This document shows positions 13,401 to 22,700 of a DNA stretch of 64,000 nt, piece by piece. Made by a program: the position numbers and the translations under genes. This stretch comes from Tribonema minus. Its lineage: Eukaryota > Sar > Xanthophyceae > Tribonematales > Tribonemataceae. Positions within the stretch are counted from its first letter, which is position 1; each line of letters opens with the position of its first letter. The DNA lies in contig JAFCMP010000547.1 of NCBI GenBank assembly GCA_017506865.1, forward strand, positions 248,001-312,000. Reading direction: 5' to 3'. Below the pieces are notes generated by a model. The model saw only the letters and a list, made by a program, of their open reading frames with translations, was not told where the DNA came from and did no database searches.

Positions 13401-14209
13401 AGAGCGCATTGTGGTCTGTGCCAACTACACTCACCGTTGTCGTATGAACGGCCATTGAGACGCAGGTCGCCAGAGACGCTGACGGCGCGGTCGAGACGCA
13501 GAGCCAAAGTGTTCAAGAGGGTACTCTTGCCGGAGCCTGAATGAACAGAGACAAGACACACAACAGTCGATCTTGTCAGCAAAGAGGGCGGTGAACGCAT
13601 GAGATAAGGTAACAACTCGTTGTTTGTAAACATTTCCGGCCAGGTAGAACACCGCAGATTCAAATGTCTCGCTCGAGTGTCGATTGGCTAGCATACAAAG
13701 GAAAGGAGAGATCATCAGAAGCGCAGGCTGCATTGCAAAAAACTTACAGCCAGCTCTTATTGGACTGCACTAGCTTTTGTAGCCAAGCAGTAGCCAAACA
13801 ACACCTCACATGTACAAAGAGAGCGGGTACCGGTCAAGTCAAACCGCACGGTTGCGTGCATGTAGCTCACAATGCCGACAGGCAGTTATGAAACATGCTC
13901 GAACAAAAAGCGCAGATGTGGCTTACCGCTGGGACCCATGCACGCCCAGAAACCTCCCCTCATCTGACCGCTGATGCCCTTCAACAGCACCTGGTTGCGG
14001 GCCTTGGCAGTCACCACCAGGTCCTTGAAGGTGAGGATGGCGGGATTGTCGGTGCGGGACCGGATGGAGGACGTGTCGTCGTCCACGCTCTCTTGCAGCC
14101 CACCCAGCACGTTGGCGGTGAGAGGCCGGCGCATGGTCAGGTCTTCGCCATCTTGGCCGGCCCTGAGGGTGAGCTGGTTGGCCTGCTCGAGGTCTGCTGT
14201 AGCTGCCAT
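4422..14209 (-). CDS. ABCG-family (White/Brown complex) half-transporter, 13 exons, 639 aa
   Basis: Membrane ABC exporter for lipids, sterols or other hydrophobic compounds; substrate unknown. Exons: 14209-13927, 13536-13435, 13045-12915, 12040-11887, 10680-10459, 9564-9488, 8964-8773, 8061-7954, 7547-7460, 6777-6660, 6263-6065, 5426-5272, 4512-4422. All introns are GT-AG and phases agree throughout. The nucleotide-binding domain comes first, as is typical of ABCG: Walker A GPSGSGKST (92-100, split by intron 1), signature ISGGE (200-204), Walker B LLFLDEP (D224-E225, split by intron 4), H-loop His256, then GYPCPPLTNPADHLLD. The membrane domain follows with about six hydrophobic helices (exons 8-13) and a Cys-containing loop in exon 12. 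The length fits a half-transporter that would dimerise. Several introns carry partial copies of neighbouring exon ends. Confidence 0.93.
4985..5205 (-). repeat. Two echo copies of the 3' end of ABCG exon 12
   Basis: The block gcgctcaccagttctccatg at 5264 contains the true donor of exon 12. It recurs at about 5124 and 4995, each time with roughly 60 bp of exon sequence and the same GTGAGC donor. The outer copy has more substitutions. Spacing is 129-140 bp. Confidence 0.85.
5545..5820 (-). repeat. Echo copies of the 5' end of ABCG exon 12
   Basis: Degraded copies of the exon 12 start (VKYCYVGVSLNENHG region) are seen at about 5545-5610 and 5750-5815, on the acceptor side of the true exon (acceptor before 5426). 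Exon 12 therefore has echoes on both flanks. Confidence 0.65.
5825..5990 (-). repeat. Echo copies of the 3' end of ABCG exon 11
   Basis: The last 20-30 bases of exon 11 (coding WLDALS) with its donor and about 40 bp of intron are repeated at about 5930-5990, and more weakly at about 5830-5875. Confidence 0.7.
6275..6294 (-). repeat. Poly-C (sense) polypyrimidine tract of ABCG intron 10
   Basis: Twenty consecutive G on the plus strand, read as C in the transcript, lie about 10 bases upstream of the exon 11 acceptor (ccccttgcag). The tract serves as the polypyrimidine stretch. Confidence 0.8.
8555..8770 (-). repeat. Echo copies of the 3' end of ABCG exon 7
   Basis: The exon 7 end (FMMITQITQ plus donor) recurs downstream of its true donor at about 8735-8768, 8693-8730 and 8566-8615. 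Each copy keeps a 'gatcatcatgaa'-type core. Confidence 0.75.
9040..9300 (-). repeat. Echo copies of the 5' end of ABCG exon 7
   Basis: The exon 7 start (DLDVENDLHLRFTRP) recurs upstream of the true acceptor at about 9045-9093, 9185-9213 and 9248-9298. Similarity falls with distance. Together with 8555-8770, exon 7 is flanked by echoes on both sides. Confidence 0.8.
9885..10375 (-). repeat. Three echo copies of the 3' end of ABCG exon 5
   Basis: The sequence coding GPAREALAFFEQTGYPC and its GTGAGT donor (true copy at 10459-10520) recurs at about 10300-10365, 10095-10170 and 9890-9960. The innermost two are close to identical to the true exon end; the outermost is heavily mutated. Confidence 0.85.
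10845..10910 (-). repeat. Echo copy of the 5' end of ABCG exon 5 (Walker B/D-loop)
   Basis: The intron contains a second acceptor-plus-exon start coding DEPTSGLDSVTALMLCN, about 220 bp upstream of the true exon 5. The copy runs out after the Asn codon, so only the true exon continues into ILREISE. Confidence 0.85.
11852..11880 (-). repeat. Short telomere-like TTAGGG array in ABCG intron 4
   Basis: Degenerate CCCTAA units on plus (TTAGGG on the sense strand), only a few bases downstream of the exon 4 donor at 11887. Confidence 0.7.
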
Positions 14210-14452
14210 GGTGATTGGCGAGCAGCGACGCTGCGAAGATGCGAAGACTACCTTACCAACGAGATTTCAAGCTCCCTTGACTGTGCTCTGTGTGCTGTTG
14301 TACCTCGTGAGCTGGAGAGCAGGCACAAACGGGCGAAGAAGTGAGTTGTTTTGGCTTCTAAGGTCTGTGGTGGCCTAGGAAGAGCAGACAGGAGGCAATT
14401 TTGTGTGCAATGCTGCTATTTGCTCCACTGCCTCCTGCTAGTACCTGCTCTG

Positions 14453-15091
14453 CCGCCGTGTGATGTGTGAGGGCAGCGAAGGCTTCGAATGACAAAAAAG
14501 CAAATCGTCGTCGGGCTGCGCTCTTACGCAGGTCCAGCCAATCAAATTGCGCATCCAGGAGGCTCATAGAGAACGTTCCCAGAAGAACCGCCATTTTGAA
14601 CCGCCACCCGAGACTGACAACATTTTGACCCAGGTTAATGTTTTTGAGTGTGAGAGGTCTGGGTTGGCGATTGGGTGTGCGTCGTTGATGCCGTTGGGCA
14701 TGCGGAGATGGCGAGATCATCATGTGCGACTCGGAGCACGGTCCCTTCTGCGCAACCCACACGATGATGTCATCCAGTCACCACCGTCACCTCCAAGTTG
14801 GCTCGTCAGAGGCGGGTGGGGTGTGCTTGTTGCGGTGCGCCAGGTGACCGAAGTTGACACCATTGCTAGCCTCAGAGCTCAGGCACACTGCAGATCACCA
14901 GCACTTTGCGAGGACAAGGCATTTTGTTTTAGAAGACAGTAGTTGCCTTTGTGACCATCACAAAAAGTAAGGCATGTGGCTGTCTGTAGAAGTAGAAGTT
15001 CATCGTCTGTGTTCATCTGTGTGCATGCGTCCGAGCCATTGTTTCTTTCGCATTGCCTTGCCTTACGTGCTGCCCGTAGGGCAATACCTAC
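14453..15091. repeat. Direct repeat, left copy (putative LTR)
   Basis: Matches 17243-17852 except for small indels, for example around 14725-14735. It lies 244 bp upstream of the ABCG start codon and so may contribute to that gene's upstream region. Confidence 0.8.
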
Positions 15092-15708
15092 AAACACGTC
15101 TCTTGTCGACACACAAATCACCACTATCGATAGACTGTGGCTGCATTCGTCCAGTATTGCTTCCAAAGCTTGGGGTGCATGCTATAAAAACCACCGTCTG
15201 CCAGTGAGCAGGCTGGCTACCAGGAGAGCATATCACCAGGGAGCTCTGCATACCGCAAGATGCGATGTGATCTCTGGCCTGCCACACAAGGATCAAGGTG
15301 GACGGCCGGGGAAAAGCAGCAGTGTGGACGTTCTGGCGCCATCGGCGCTTCTGGCTGAAAAAGAGATTCAGCAGGGACAGTATCATCAAGCTCAGCTGTC
15401 GAAGCAGATGAGCGCACTACTTGCACAGCAGAGGGAGCAGATTTGATCAGGTATTGAACAGCAAGCACGGCTGGATAGCCTGAGGTTCAATTAGCCACAT
15501 TAGCCGCCGCACGCGCCGCAGCCAGCATAGCAGCCACCACGACAGTGATGAGGGCGGCGGCAGCGGCGGAGGCGGCGGCAACAGCGGCCGCAACCCCCGC
15601 GGCCGCCTCTGCAGCGGCGGCGGCGGCAGCAACGGCGGCCATGGAAGCAGCGGTGGCGACAGCGGCGACGACGGTCACAGCACCGGTGGATTCAGGGACG
15701 GCGGCAGC

Positions 15709-16900
15709 TTGAGTAAACGCTCGACGCTGCAGGGAGCACGAGGAGCGCCACGAATCTGGTCACTGCAGGTCGGGCAGCCGGCGCAGCAGCCACAGCGAGC
15801 CAACGCCGACGCCGTACTTTCTCATGCGCCTCTACAACGACTGTGGCATAGTCGGCCCCTCGATGGCTACAGCCCATCGCACGCTGGACACGAAGAAGCT
15901 GGCGCAAGCACCAAAGCTCTGGGGTGCCAAGCGCGTCGGCGCCAACTGGCAGCACCAAGATATCGCTCAGTGGGTGGCGGAGCTGCACCAGTTCCTTCAG
16001 CCTTCGGCAGCGCCGACGTGTGCGCAGTGATGCGCGTCGGCCTGTTGCTGCATACAGGCGCGGTGGTCGACGGCGCTGTCATTGACACCGGCTCGGGCAC
16101 GGCAGTATGAGTCTGTGAGGACGTGCTCGCCAGCATCGATAATGCTGCAGATGGCGCTGCCACTGGCACGGTCTGGTACACGCCAGTGCTCGGCGCGGCG
16201 ACACAGGTTGCTGACCCGCAAGGGTATGTACGACATATGTCATGGAGCGCGTCAAACGGTGCGGCGCTCAGCCGTAACCACTTGGTACCTGTACCACAAT
16301 GTCATGAGGGCCATTTGGTGGCAGTGATCTAGATCTAGGACCGCTGCTCAGCGGCGGAACGACGATGTCTACGTGCACGCAGACGTGTGCCTGGGCGACA
16401 CCACGGCCACCACGGCGGTACAGGACAGCATCGCCTCCTGGGGCCAGCGGGACATCACGACGGAGGTCGCAGCGCTCCACACCTCTGCAGTGACCACACT
16501 ACGGCTGCAAGGCTCGTATAGTATACACGCCTCAAGGTAGCGGCGCTACGTCTACCTGGACGGCAGTGCATACGAGCCAGCAGGAGCTGGCACACAGGTG
16601 GTGCAGCAGGGTGAGGCGGAATACGTTCTTGTGTGCGTCCTACCGGCGGAGGGGGGACGCGCATCAATTTGGAAGCTGCTCGACTCACTGGCACCACGCT
16701 TCTCACCAGACAGCGACAGTGATACAGATGGAGCAACTGCGGCTCAGCGATCATCTTTTCAGCACAATGCAGTGTGCTTCGATCATGGTGCTGTCCATCG
16801 TCACGGTAACCATAGCTGGAGGCAAAGCGTGCATGCCACGTACCGCGGCGGCGCAGCAGCTTCATGGGGACAGCGGCGCACATGCAGCGCACGGTGGTAG
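15709..16900 (+). pseudogene. Degenerate coding remnant inside the LTR-like element
   Basis: Coding-like segments occur in shifting plus frames: YFLMRLYNDCGIVGPSMATA ... WGAKRVGANWQHQDIAQWV (15815-16020), then ADVCAVMRVGLLLHTGAVVD, then VWYTPVLGAATQVADPQGYV (16160-16240), DDVYVHADVCLGDTTATTAV (16360-16420) and RYVYLDGSAYEPAGAGTQVV (16540-16600). They look like pieces of one frame-broken gene. I do not recognise the family; nothing resembles gag, pol or a host gene I know. Confidence 0.35.
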
Positions 16901-17242
16901 CGCGGCGGCGGCGCCGCTGCGCAGCGAAAGCAGTGGCGCATGAGCTGCGCACGGCGGCAATGTCGCGGCGGCAATGCAGCTGGGCGAGGGCAGCGGCGCA
17001 CGCGAAGCGCGCGTGGCAGCGCACATGCGACACGTGGTGGTGGCGCCGCGGCAGCGCCGCAGCTCAGCGCCCCGGTCAGCAGTGCACGTGCAGCGCTCGG
17101 CAACGGCGCACGCGCAGCGCTTGGCAACGGCGGCGGCGTGCGCGCCGCGGCGGCGTTGCAGCTTGGCGAGGGCAGCAGCGCACGCGTGGCGCCACTGCAC
17201 GCGGTGGGAGCGCCGCGGCGCTGCTACACTACCTGCACTGGC

Positions 17243-17852
17243 CGCCGCCGTGTGATGTGTGAGGGCAGCGAAGGCTTAGAAAGACAAAAAAGCAAATCGT
17301 CGTCGGGCTGCGCTCTTACGCAGGTCCAGCCAATCAAATTGCGCATCCAGGAGGCTCATAGAGAACGTTCCCAGAAGAACCGCCATTTTGAACCGCCACC
17401 CGAGACTGACAACATTTTGACCCAGGTTAATGTTTTTGAGTGTGAGAGGTCTGGGTTGGCGATTGGGTGTGCGTCATTGATGCCGTTGGGCATGCGGAGA
17501 TGGCGAGATCATCATGCAAGCAGGTCCCTTCTGCGCAACCCAAACGATGATGTCATCCAGTCACCACCGTCACCTCCAAGTTGGCTCGTCAGAGGCGGGT
17601 GGAGTGTGCTTGTTGCGGTGCGCCAGGTGACCGAAGTTGACACCATTGCTAGCCTCAGAGCTCAGGCACACTGCAGATCACTAGCACTTTGCGAGGACAA
17701 GGCATTCTGTTTTAGAAGACAGTAGTTGCCTTTGTGACCATCACAATACTAATGGCATGTGCGAATAGGCAGTTGATCGCCTGTGCTGCATGCGGTCGAG
17801 CCATTGTTTCTTTCGCATTGCCTTGCCTTACGCGCTGCCCGTAGGGCAATAC
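17243..17852. repeat. Direct repeat, right copy (putative LTR)
   Basis: Right-hand partner of 14453-15091. A LINE 3' end begins about 15 bp after it, so the two elements are adjacent. Confidence 0.8.
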
Positions 17853-17868
17853 AACAAGCACTTCATAT

Positions 17869-18314
17869 TAATTCTCGCTCAGGGCGCGAAAAAGCCCAGA
17901 TGATTGGCATCTAGCTGTAAGGAATCTACATGTCGTATGACAGTCTGAAAGTGTCGCAACGACAACCACTCAAACGCCGCCGCCGCCAAATGGCATCTCG
18001 GGGTCCTCCCCTACGTCCTCCTCCATGTGCCCCCCCCGCCTGGATTCTGCCATGTGTGTCATGACACGGCCAGAGTACGCCATGTGGAGCGCTGCCGACA
18101 GTGCCGAGCGTAAGCGCGCCAGGGCGATGCCCTTGAGAGCTTTAGGGCGCGCTCCTCCGGGCACTGACATCCTGCTGGCATACTCCGTCGCCACAGCCTC
18201 CAGCAGCTTCCGCCCCTGCTCCCCGATGCTGCCAAATGACCCTATTGCCAAAGTGGCAAGTTTGTAGCAATTCTGATCATAATGACCAGAATAGTGGGTA
18301 GTCTTGGCGGCCTC
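17869..18314 (-). mobile_element. Non-LTR retrotransposon, 5'-truncated copy
   Basis: The minus strand keeps the last ORF segment (KTTHYSGHYDQNCYKLATLA ... MPFGGGGV stop) and the 3' UTR. It joins unrelated DNA at 18314. Short similar words flank both ends (caacaagcacttc near 17850; caacaagtactcttc near 18313) and may be an imperfect target-site duplication. Confidence 0.8.
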
Positions 18315-19778
18315 AACAAGTACTCTTCTTGCTGATGTGCGCATAGACAAGTTCATTATGCGTGTGATGTTGTCGTCATGATGATATCAACAGCGAAGAT
18401 GAGAAAACGGCACAGTGATACATGTGTGATATCACATCATGTATGTGACATTCATGTACAATGATATACTGAACTTGCAGGAATTTGGCCCTGTAGCTCT
18501 CTGTGTGCGTCCGCCATAATGACGTGATGTCATACAGGTGAACATAGTGACGCATCTGCTGATGACTCGCATTGACGATTACCATTCAACTCATCTACCA
18601 ACGAGAACGATACAGTACCCTGCGTGCGTGAGCATGCAAGCCAGAAGGCATTGCCAGAGCGTGCATAAATGTGCAAATTTCTGTGATGCCTAATAAATCA
18701 TTCATGAATCCACGTACTTCCTTCCCTTTAAAAAAAACAAAAAAGTTTTCTGTACACATCTTGAAAAGTGCCTTGAGGTTCCCTATGATGTTCAAAAAAA
18801 CAAAAACAATGACAGAGCTTCTTTTGAACAATTCCTCCTGTGCTCAGTCGGACATCGCCATGAACAGTGTTGTCAACTCTAAGATTTGCAGCGTGCATGT
18901 GATAAGCGTGCCTAATCCATGTGGCACTCAGCCGCATATATGCAGACGACTGTGTGGCAATGATTTGCGCCCGCAAGAACAGGATGTGTCATGAGCAACA
19001 AATGTACAGCCAAATGTTGAAGCCATGCGAGCCGATCATAAAGCACGCAAAATGAGCTGCACCAAAGGCAGGTGCACAAAGACAGTAAACACCGCCCACT
19101 GGTCTCGTTTGTACAGAGTGGATTGAAGAGGGGGCACCCGACAGCAGCCGAGCCTGCACACACAACAGCCGCAACTTGCACACAGCCGCCCACCTATACA
19201 GAGTTGCAACACCGCTCAGTACGCTCCCCGTCATCCCTGCGAACACGCAGCACTGGCGCAGGTGGCACCCGCCCCGCTAGCAGCACACGCACACACACGC
19301 GCAACGCATATGCATGTATGCACGCCAGTTGAGCACTGCCGTGCCCTCTCCACACATCCAAGTACGATCCGCGCCGCCGCAGCTACAGCCAAAACTATGG
19401 CGTCGGCGCGATACGCAGTACCGGCGCCGCTACTGCCATGCCGTAGAGCGCAGGGTGGGGAGGAGCCCGCATAATAATGTCGCGCGACGCTACACGTTAC
19501 AACACTGGGGGTACCTTGAGCGAATGAAAGGGGCTGCTAGCCCCCCACCCCCGCCCCCGCGGCGGAACATGGGGGGAGGGGGGGGGTGGGGTAGCCACAC
19601 ACACGCGCGCAGTTGGGGAATGGTTGGGTAGGGGAAGGGTGGCGGGGTGGCTTTGTTCGGTATGCCGAACAGAAGCCATTCTGTGAAATGGTGCATAATG
19701 GTGGTGGTGGCGGTGGTGGTGGCTCAGCCTGCACGTGTTGTGGCGTTTGGAGCTGAATCGCGGCTCCAGATGGGGGGT
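18315..19778. other. Gene-poor spacer between the LINE fragment and glutamine synthetase
   Basis: No coding exon recognised. It includes A-rich runs (18728-18745, 18795-18812), a G-rich tract (about 19550-19590) in the glutamine synthetase 3' flank, and a short palindrome (GTTCGG-TATG-CCGAAC, about 19657-19672). Confidence 0.4.
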
Positions 19779-22700
19779 TTAGTCGAGGAGGGTGGTCTGG
19801 ATGATCATGCCAGTTACCACGTAGGGGTCCATGTTGGAGGCGGGGCGCCTGTCCTCAAAGTACCCGCACCCCTCCTCCTCCACCTGCGCAGGTTAGCATA
19901 CATGGGAGTGCAAGCAGTGGTGAGCGCTGCTGGCCATAAACAAACTTGTCACCTCGAGCTCTACGATCTACTTATTCGTTGCCGTAAACAAAGTGCAAGC
20001 GGAGGCGAGCGCTGTGGAAGGGCCATTTGCGGAAAGCTTCGTTCGGTGATGGTTTGACGTCAGGTATCTCTGGTACGTTCAACTTCATGATAGTATTTCA
20101 AGAAGAACAAAACGGTTTAATGTACCGATTCCCTGGAACCAGGTTCGCAGGAAGCTGCAGCACCATGCAAACAGGTGCAACTGATAACTTCAGTAGAACA
20201 CAAATGCCTCTAAGGGCAACAGGAAGCTGCAGGACCATGCAAACACATACCCTTGAGTCCTTATAAGTAGAAGTATGTTTATGGATGCCTCCAAGGGCAA
20301 CAACCATGCCAATGAAATGTGGTCACCGATTACTCCTGCAGCTGTCCTCCAGTGTGTGTGGCCACAAGTGACACCGTGAGCAATAAAGCAAATAAATACA
20401 GTTTGCAGAATTGTCACGAGGGCCTACTGCACAGGCACCACCAGTGCAAGTGGAACCTGTGCAAACTGTGCATGCATTCGCTACCTAAGCAGCAGCCAGC
20501 ACCTCAAACGCTGAGTGACAGCAAATGATGACAACCTGGCGGCCATTTCGCACTCTCCCACTCAAACACTGAATGCTCTGCAGCGTCAAATCAACTACTT
20601 TACTAACACCTCACAGGTGATGTCAAGTGGAGCCCAAGTCAGTTGCTACTACGACTTGCATACTTCGAAGCACATTCTTTGTCGACGAGAGCACAGACAC
20701 CTCAAGATTGAGCTCTTCAAAACAAAAGTTATCTTTCTACTTTCACCAAGCCGGCGATGCACACGCTCGCTCGATCATGCCGACTTGCTGCCAGCGTCTA
20801 CATGTGATAATTTGGTCATGCAGTCAAGGGGAGCGTCACCACCACCGAGAAGATGGAGCCCCGCGCATGCTCACGCACCAAACAAAAACAACCAACTGCC
20901 AATGTCCTGCAGCATCAAAGCAACTGCAACGACTGACGTGCCGCTCATGTTGAAGTCGTCGGAAGACAACATGCACGCAGTCGCTGTGACAAGGAATGCC
21001 GCCGCCTTACAGATTACCGTGAGCACTGCTACGCGTTTTACTTCTGCCGGACAACGGCGGAACTGCGGAGGCAAAAATGCAGCTGCACGCCCCAAGCGCC
21101 AGAAATAGGGTCCCCGTTAGGGTTAGAGGTTAGAGTCAGGTTCAAAAGTGCAACGCCCATTTGGGCAGCAACAAGACAATTCTGTGTGATTTTTTGTTTA
21201 CCTGGCGGCCAATGCGGATGCTCGCACCGCGGTTCGCCACGCCGTATGAGAACTGCGAGATGGACGCAGTCTCGTGCCTGCCAGTGAGGCGCCTCTCGTT
21301 GCCCTCACCGTACGCCTTGATGTGCTGCATTGAGAAAATGAGTGTGTGGGGTGCAAGGCACAAGGTGAGCATCGCTAGGGGCTTGACTGCCAGGCGCAAA
21401 GCAACGTGAAGTTGGTGAACTTCAACACGGGTGATGATGTTATATCTCGTTGCCCTCCCCGTATGCCTTGATGTGCTGCACGTTTTTCTTGTTCAAGTGG
21501 GAAAGTGAGAGAGGGGTGCGAGGCGCGAGGTGAGCATCAACTGCCAGGCGCAAAGCAACATGAAGTGCTTCCGCGCGATGGTTAACTTCAACAGCAGTAA
21601 TGATGATGTGTCTCATTGCCCTCGCCATAAGTGGGAAAGTGAGAGAGGGGTGCGAGGCGCGAGGTGAGCATCAACTGCCAGGCGCAAAGCAACATGAAGT
21701 GCTTCCGCGCGATGGTTAACTTCAACAGCAGTAATGATGATGTGTCTCATTGCCCTCGCCATACGCCTTGATGTGCTGCAGTGAGAGAGTGTGAGTAGGG
21801 TGCAGGGCATGCGATGAGCATCGTTGCACTGTACCAGGGGCTTGACTGTCAAGCCGCAGGGCAGCGTGAAGTGCGCATTGAGTGGTGGTGAACTTCAGCA
21901 CTCATTGCCCTCGTTGTACGCCCTGTGATATGCTGCACAAATTTTGTTTTTCAAGTGGGAAAGTGAGAGAGGGGTGCAAGGTGCGAGGTCAGCATCGCTA
22001 GGGGCTTGACTGCTTCTGTGTGATGGTGAACTTCAACAGGGGTGGTGATGATATGTCTCGTTGCCCTCCCCGTATGCCTTGATGAGCTGCACAAATGTTG
22101 TTTTTCGAGTGGGAAAGTGAGAGCGGAGGTGCAAGGCGCGAGGTGAGCATCGCTAGAGGCTTGATTGCCAGTCGCAAAGCAACATGAAGTGCTTCTGCTT
22201 CTGCATGATGGTGAACTTCAACACGGGTGATGATGATATGTCTCGTTGCCCTCGCGGCACGCCTTGATGTGCTGCACAGATTTTGTTTGGTAGGAAAGTG
22301 AGCGTGGGGTGCAAGGCACACGGTGAGCATCGCTGCAGTGTACCAGGGGGCTTGACTGCCAAGCCGCAAAGCATTGTGAACTGCGCTTCTGAGTTATGGT
22401 GGACTTCAACAGCTTTCTTGGCCAGCTTTCTTAATGGCCTCAGTGATCTTGGCGTAAGCCGCCGGGGTTTGCGCATGAACTTCAACAATGTGCAAAACTT
22501 CAACAAGTGACACTCCCCACGGAACGCGCCCACCCCCAGCACCACCGCCCTCACCTGCTCGTGCTTCTTGGCCAGCTTCTCAATGGCCTTAATGATCTTG
22601 GCGTAGCCCCCGGGATTGCGCATGGGCTCCGTGTAACTTCAACACTTGCAAAACCTCAACAATTGCACAAATTCAATCAGCGGCACCACCAACGGACCGC

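Larger units (their letters stand above)
14453..17852. mobile_element. LTR-like element with 0.6-kb direct repeats and no recognisable pol
   Basis: Direct repeats at 14453-15091 and 17243-17852 are very similar over nearly their whole length, with a few small indels. They begin near TGTGATGTG and end near GGGCA, and flank about 2.15 kb. No target-site duplication is convincing. The interior has a GCG-rich tract (15500-15700), several short coding-like stretches in different plus frames, and a GC-rich repetitive stretch (16850-17240). No reverse transcriptase, integrase or protease motif was seen, so it would be non-autonomous or a segmental duplication mimicking LTRs. Confidence 0.5.

Noticed and set aside
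15487-15678. Alanine-rich minus ORF in the LTR-like element
   Set aside because: A product of GCG/GCC triplet repeats, not a gene.
19657-19672. Palindrome GTTCGG-TATG-CCGAAC as a terminator or regulatory hairpin
   Set aside because: The stem is only six base pairs, and nothing else supports a function in a nuclear gene's 3' flank.
20515-21108. 197-codon plus ORF inside the last glutamine synthetase intron
   Set aside because: It starts at GTG, overlaps other open frames, shows no motif and lies within an intron of a secure gene. Perhaps old transposon debris.
22153-22623. 156-codon minus ORF with [20 protein letters not shown] as a paralogue of glutamine synthetase
   Set aside because: It is only a chain of echo copies of the ends of exons 5 and 6, with no rest of the enzyme.
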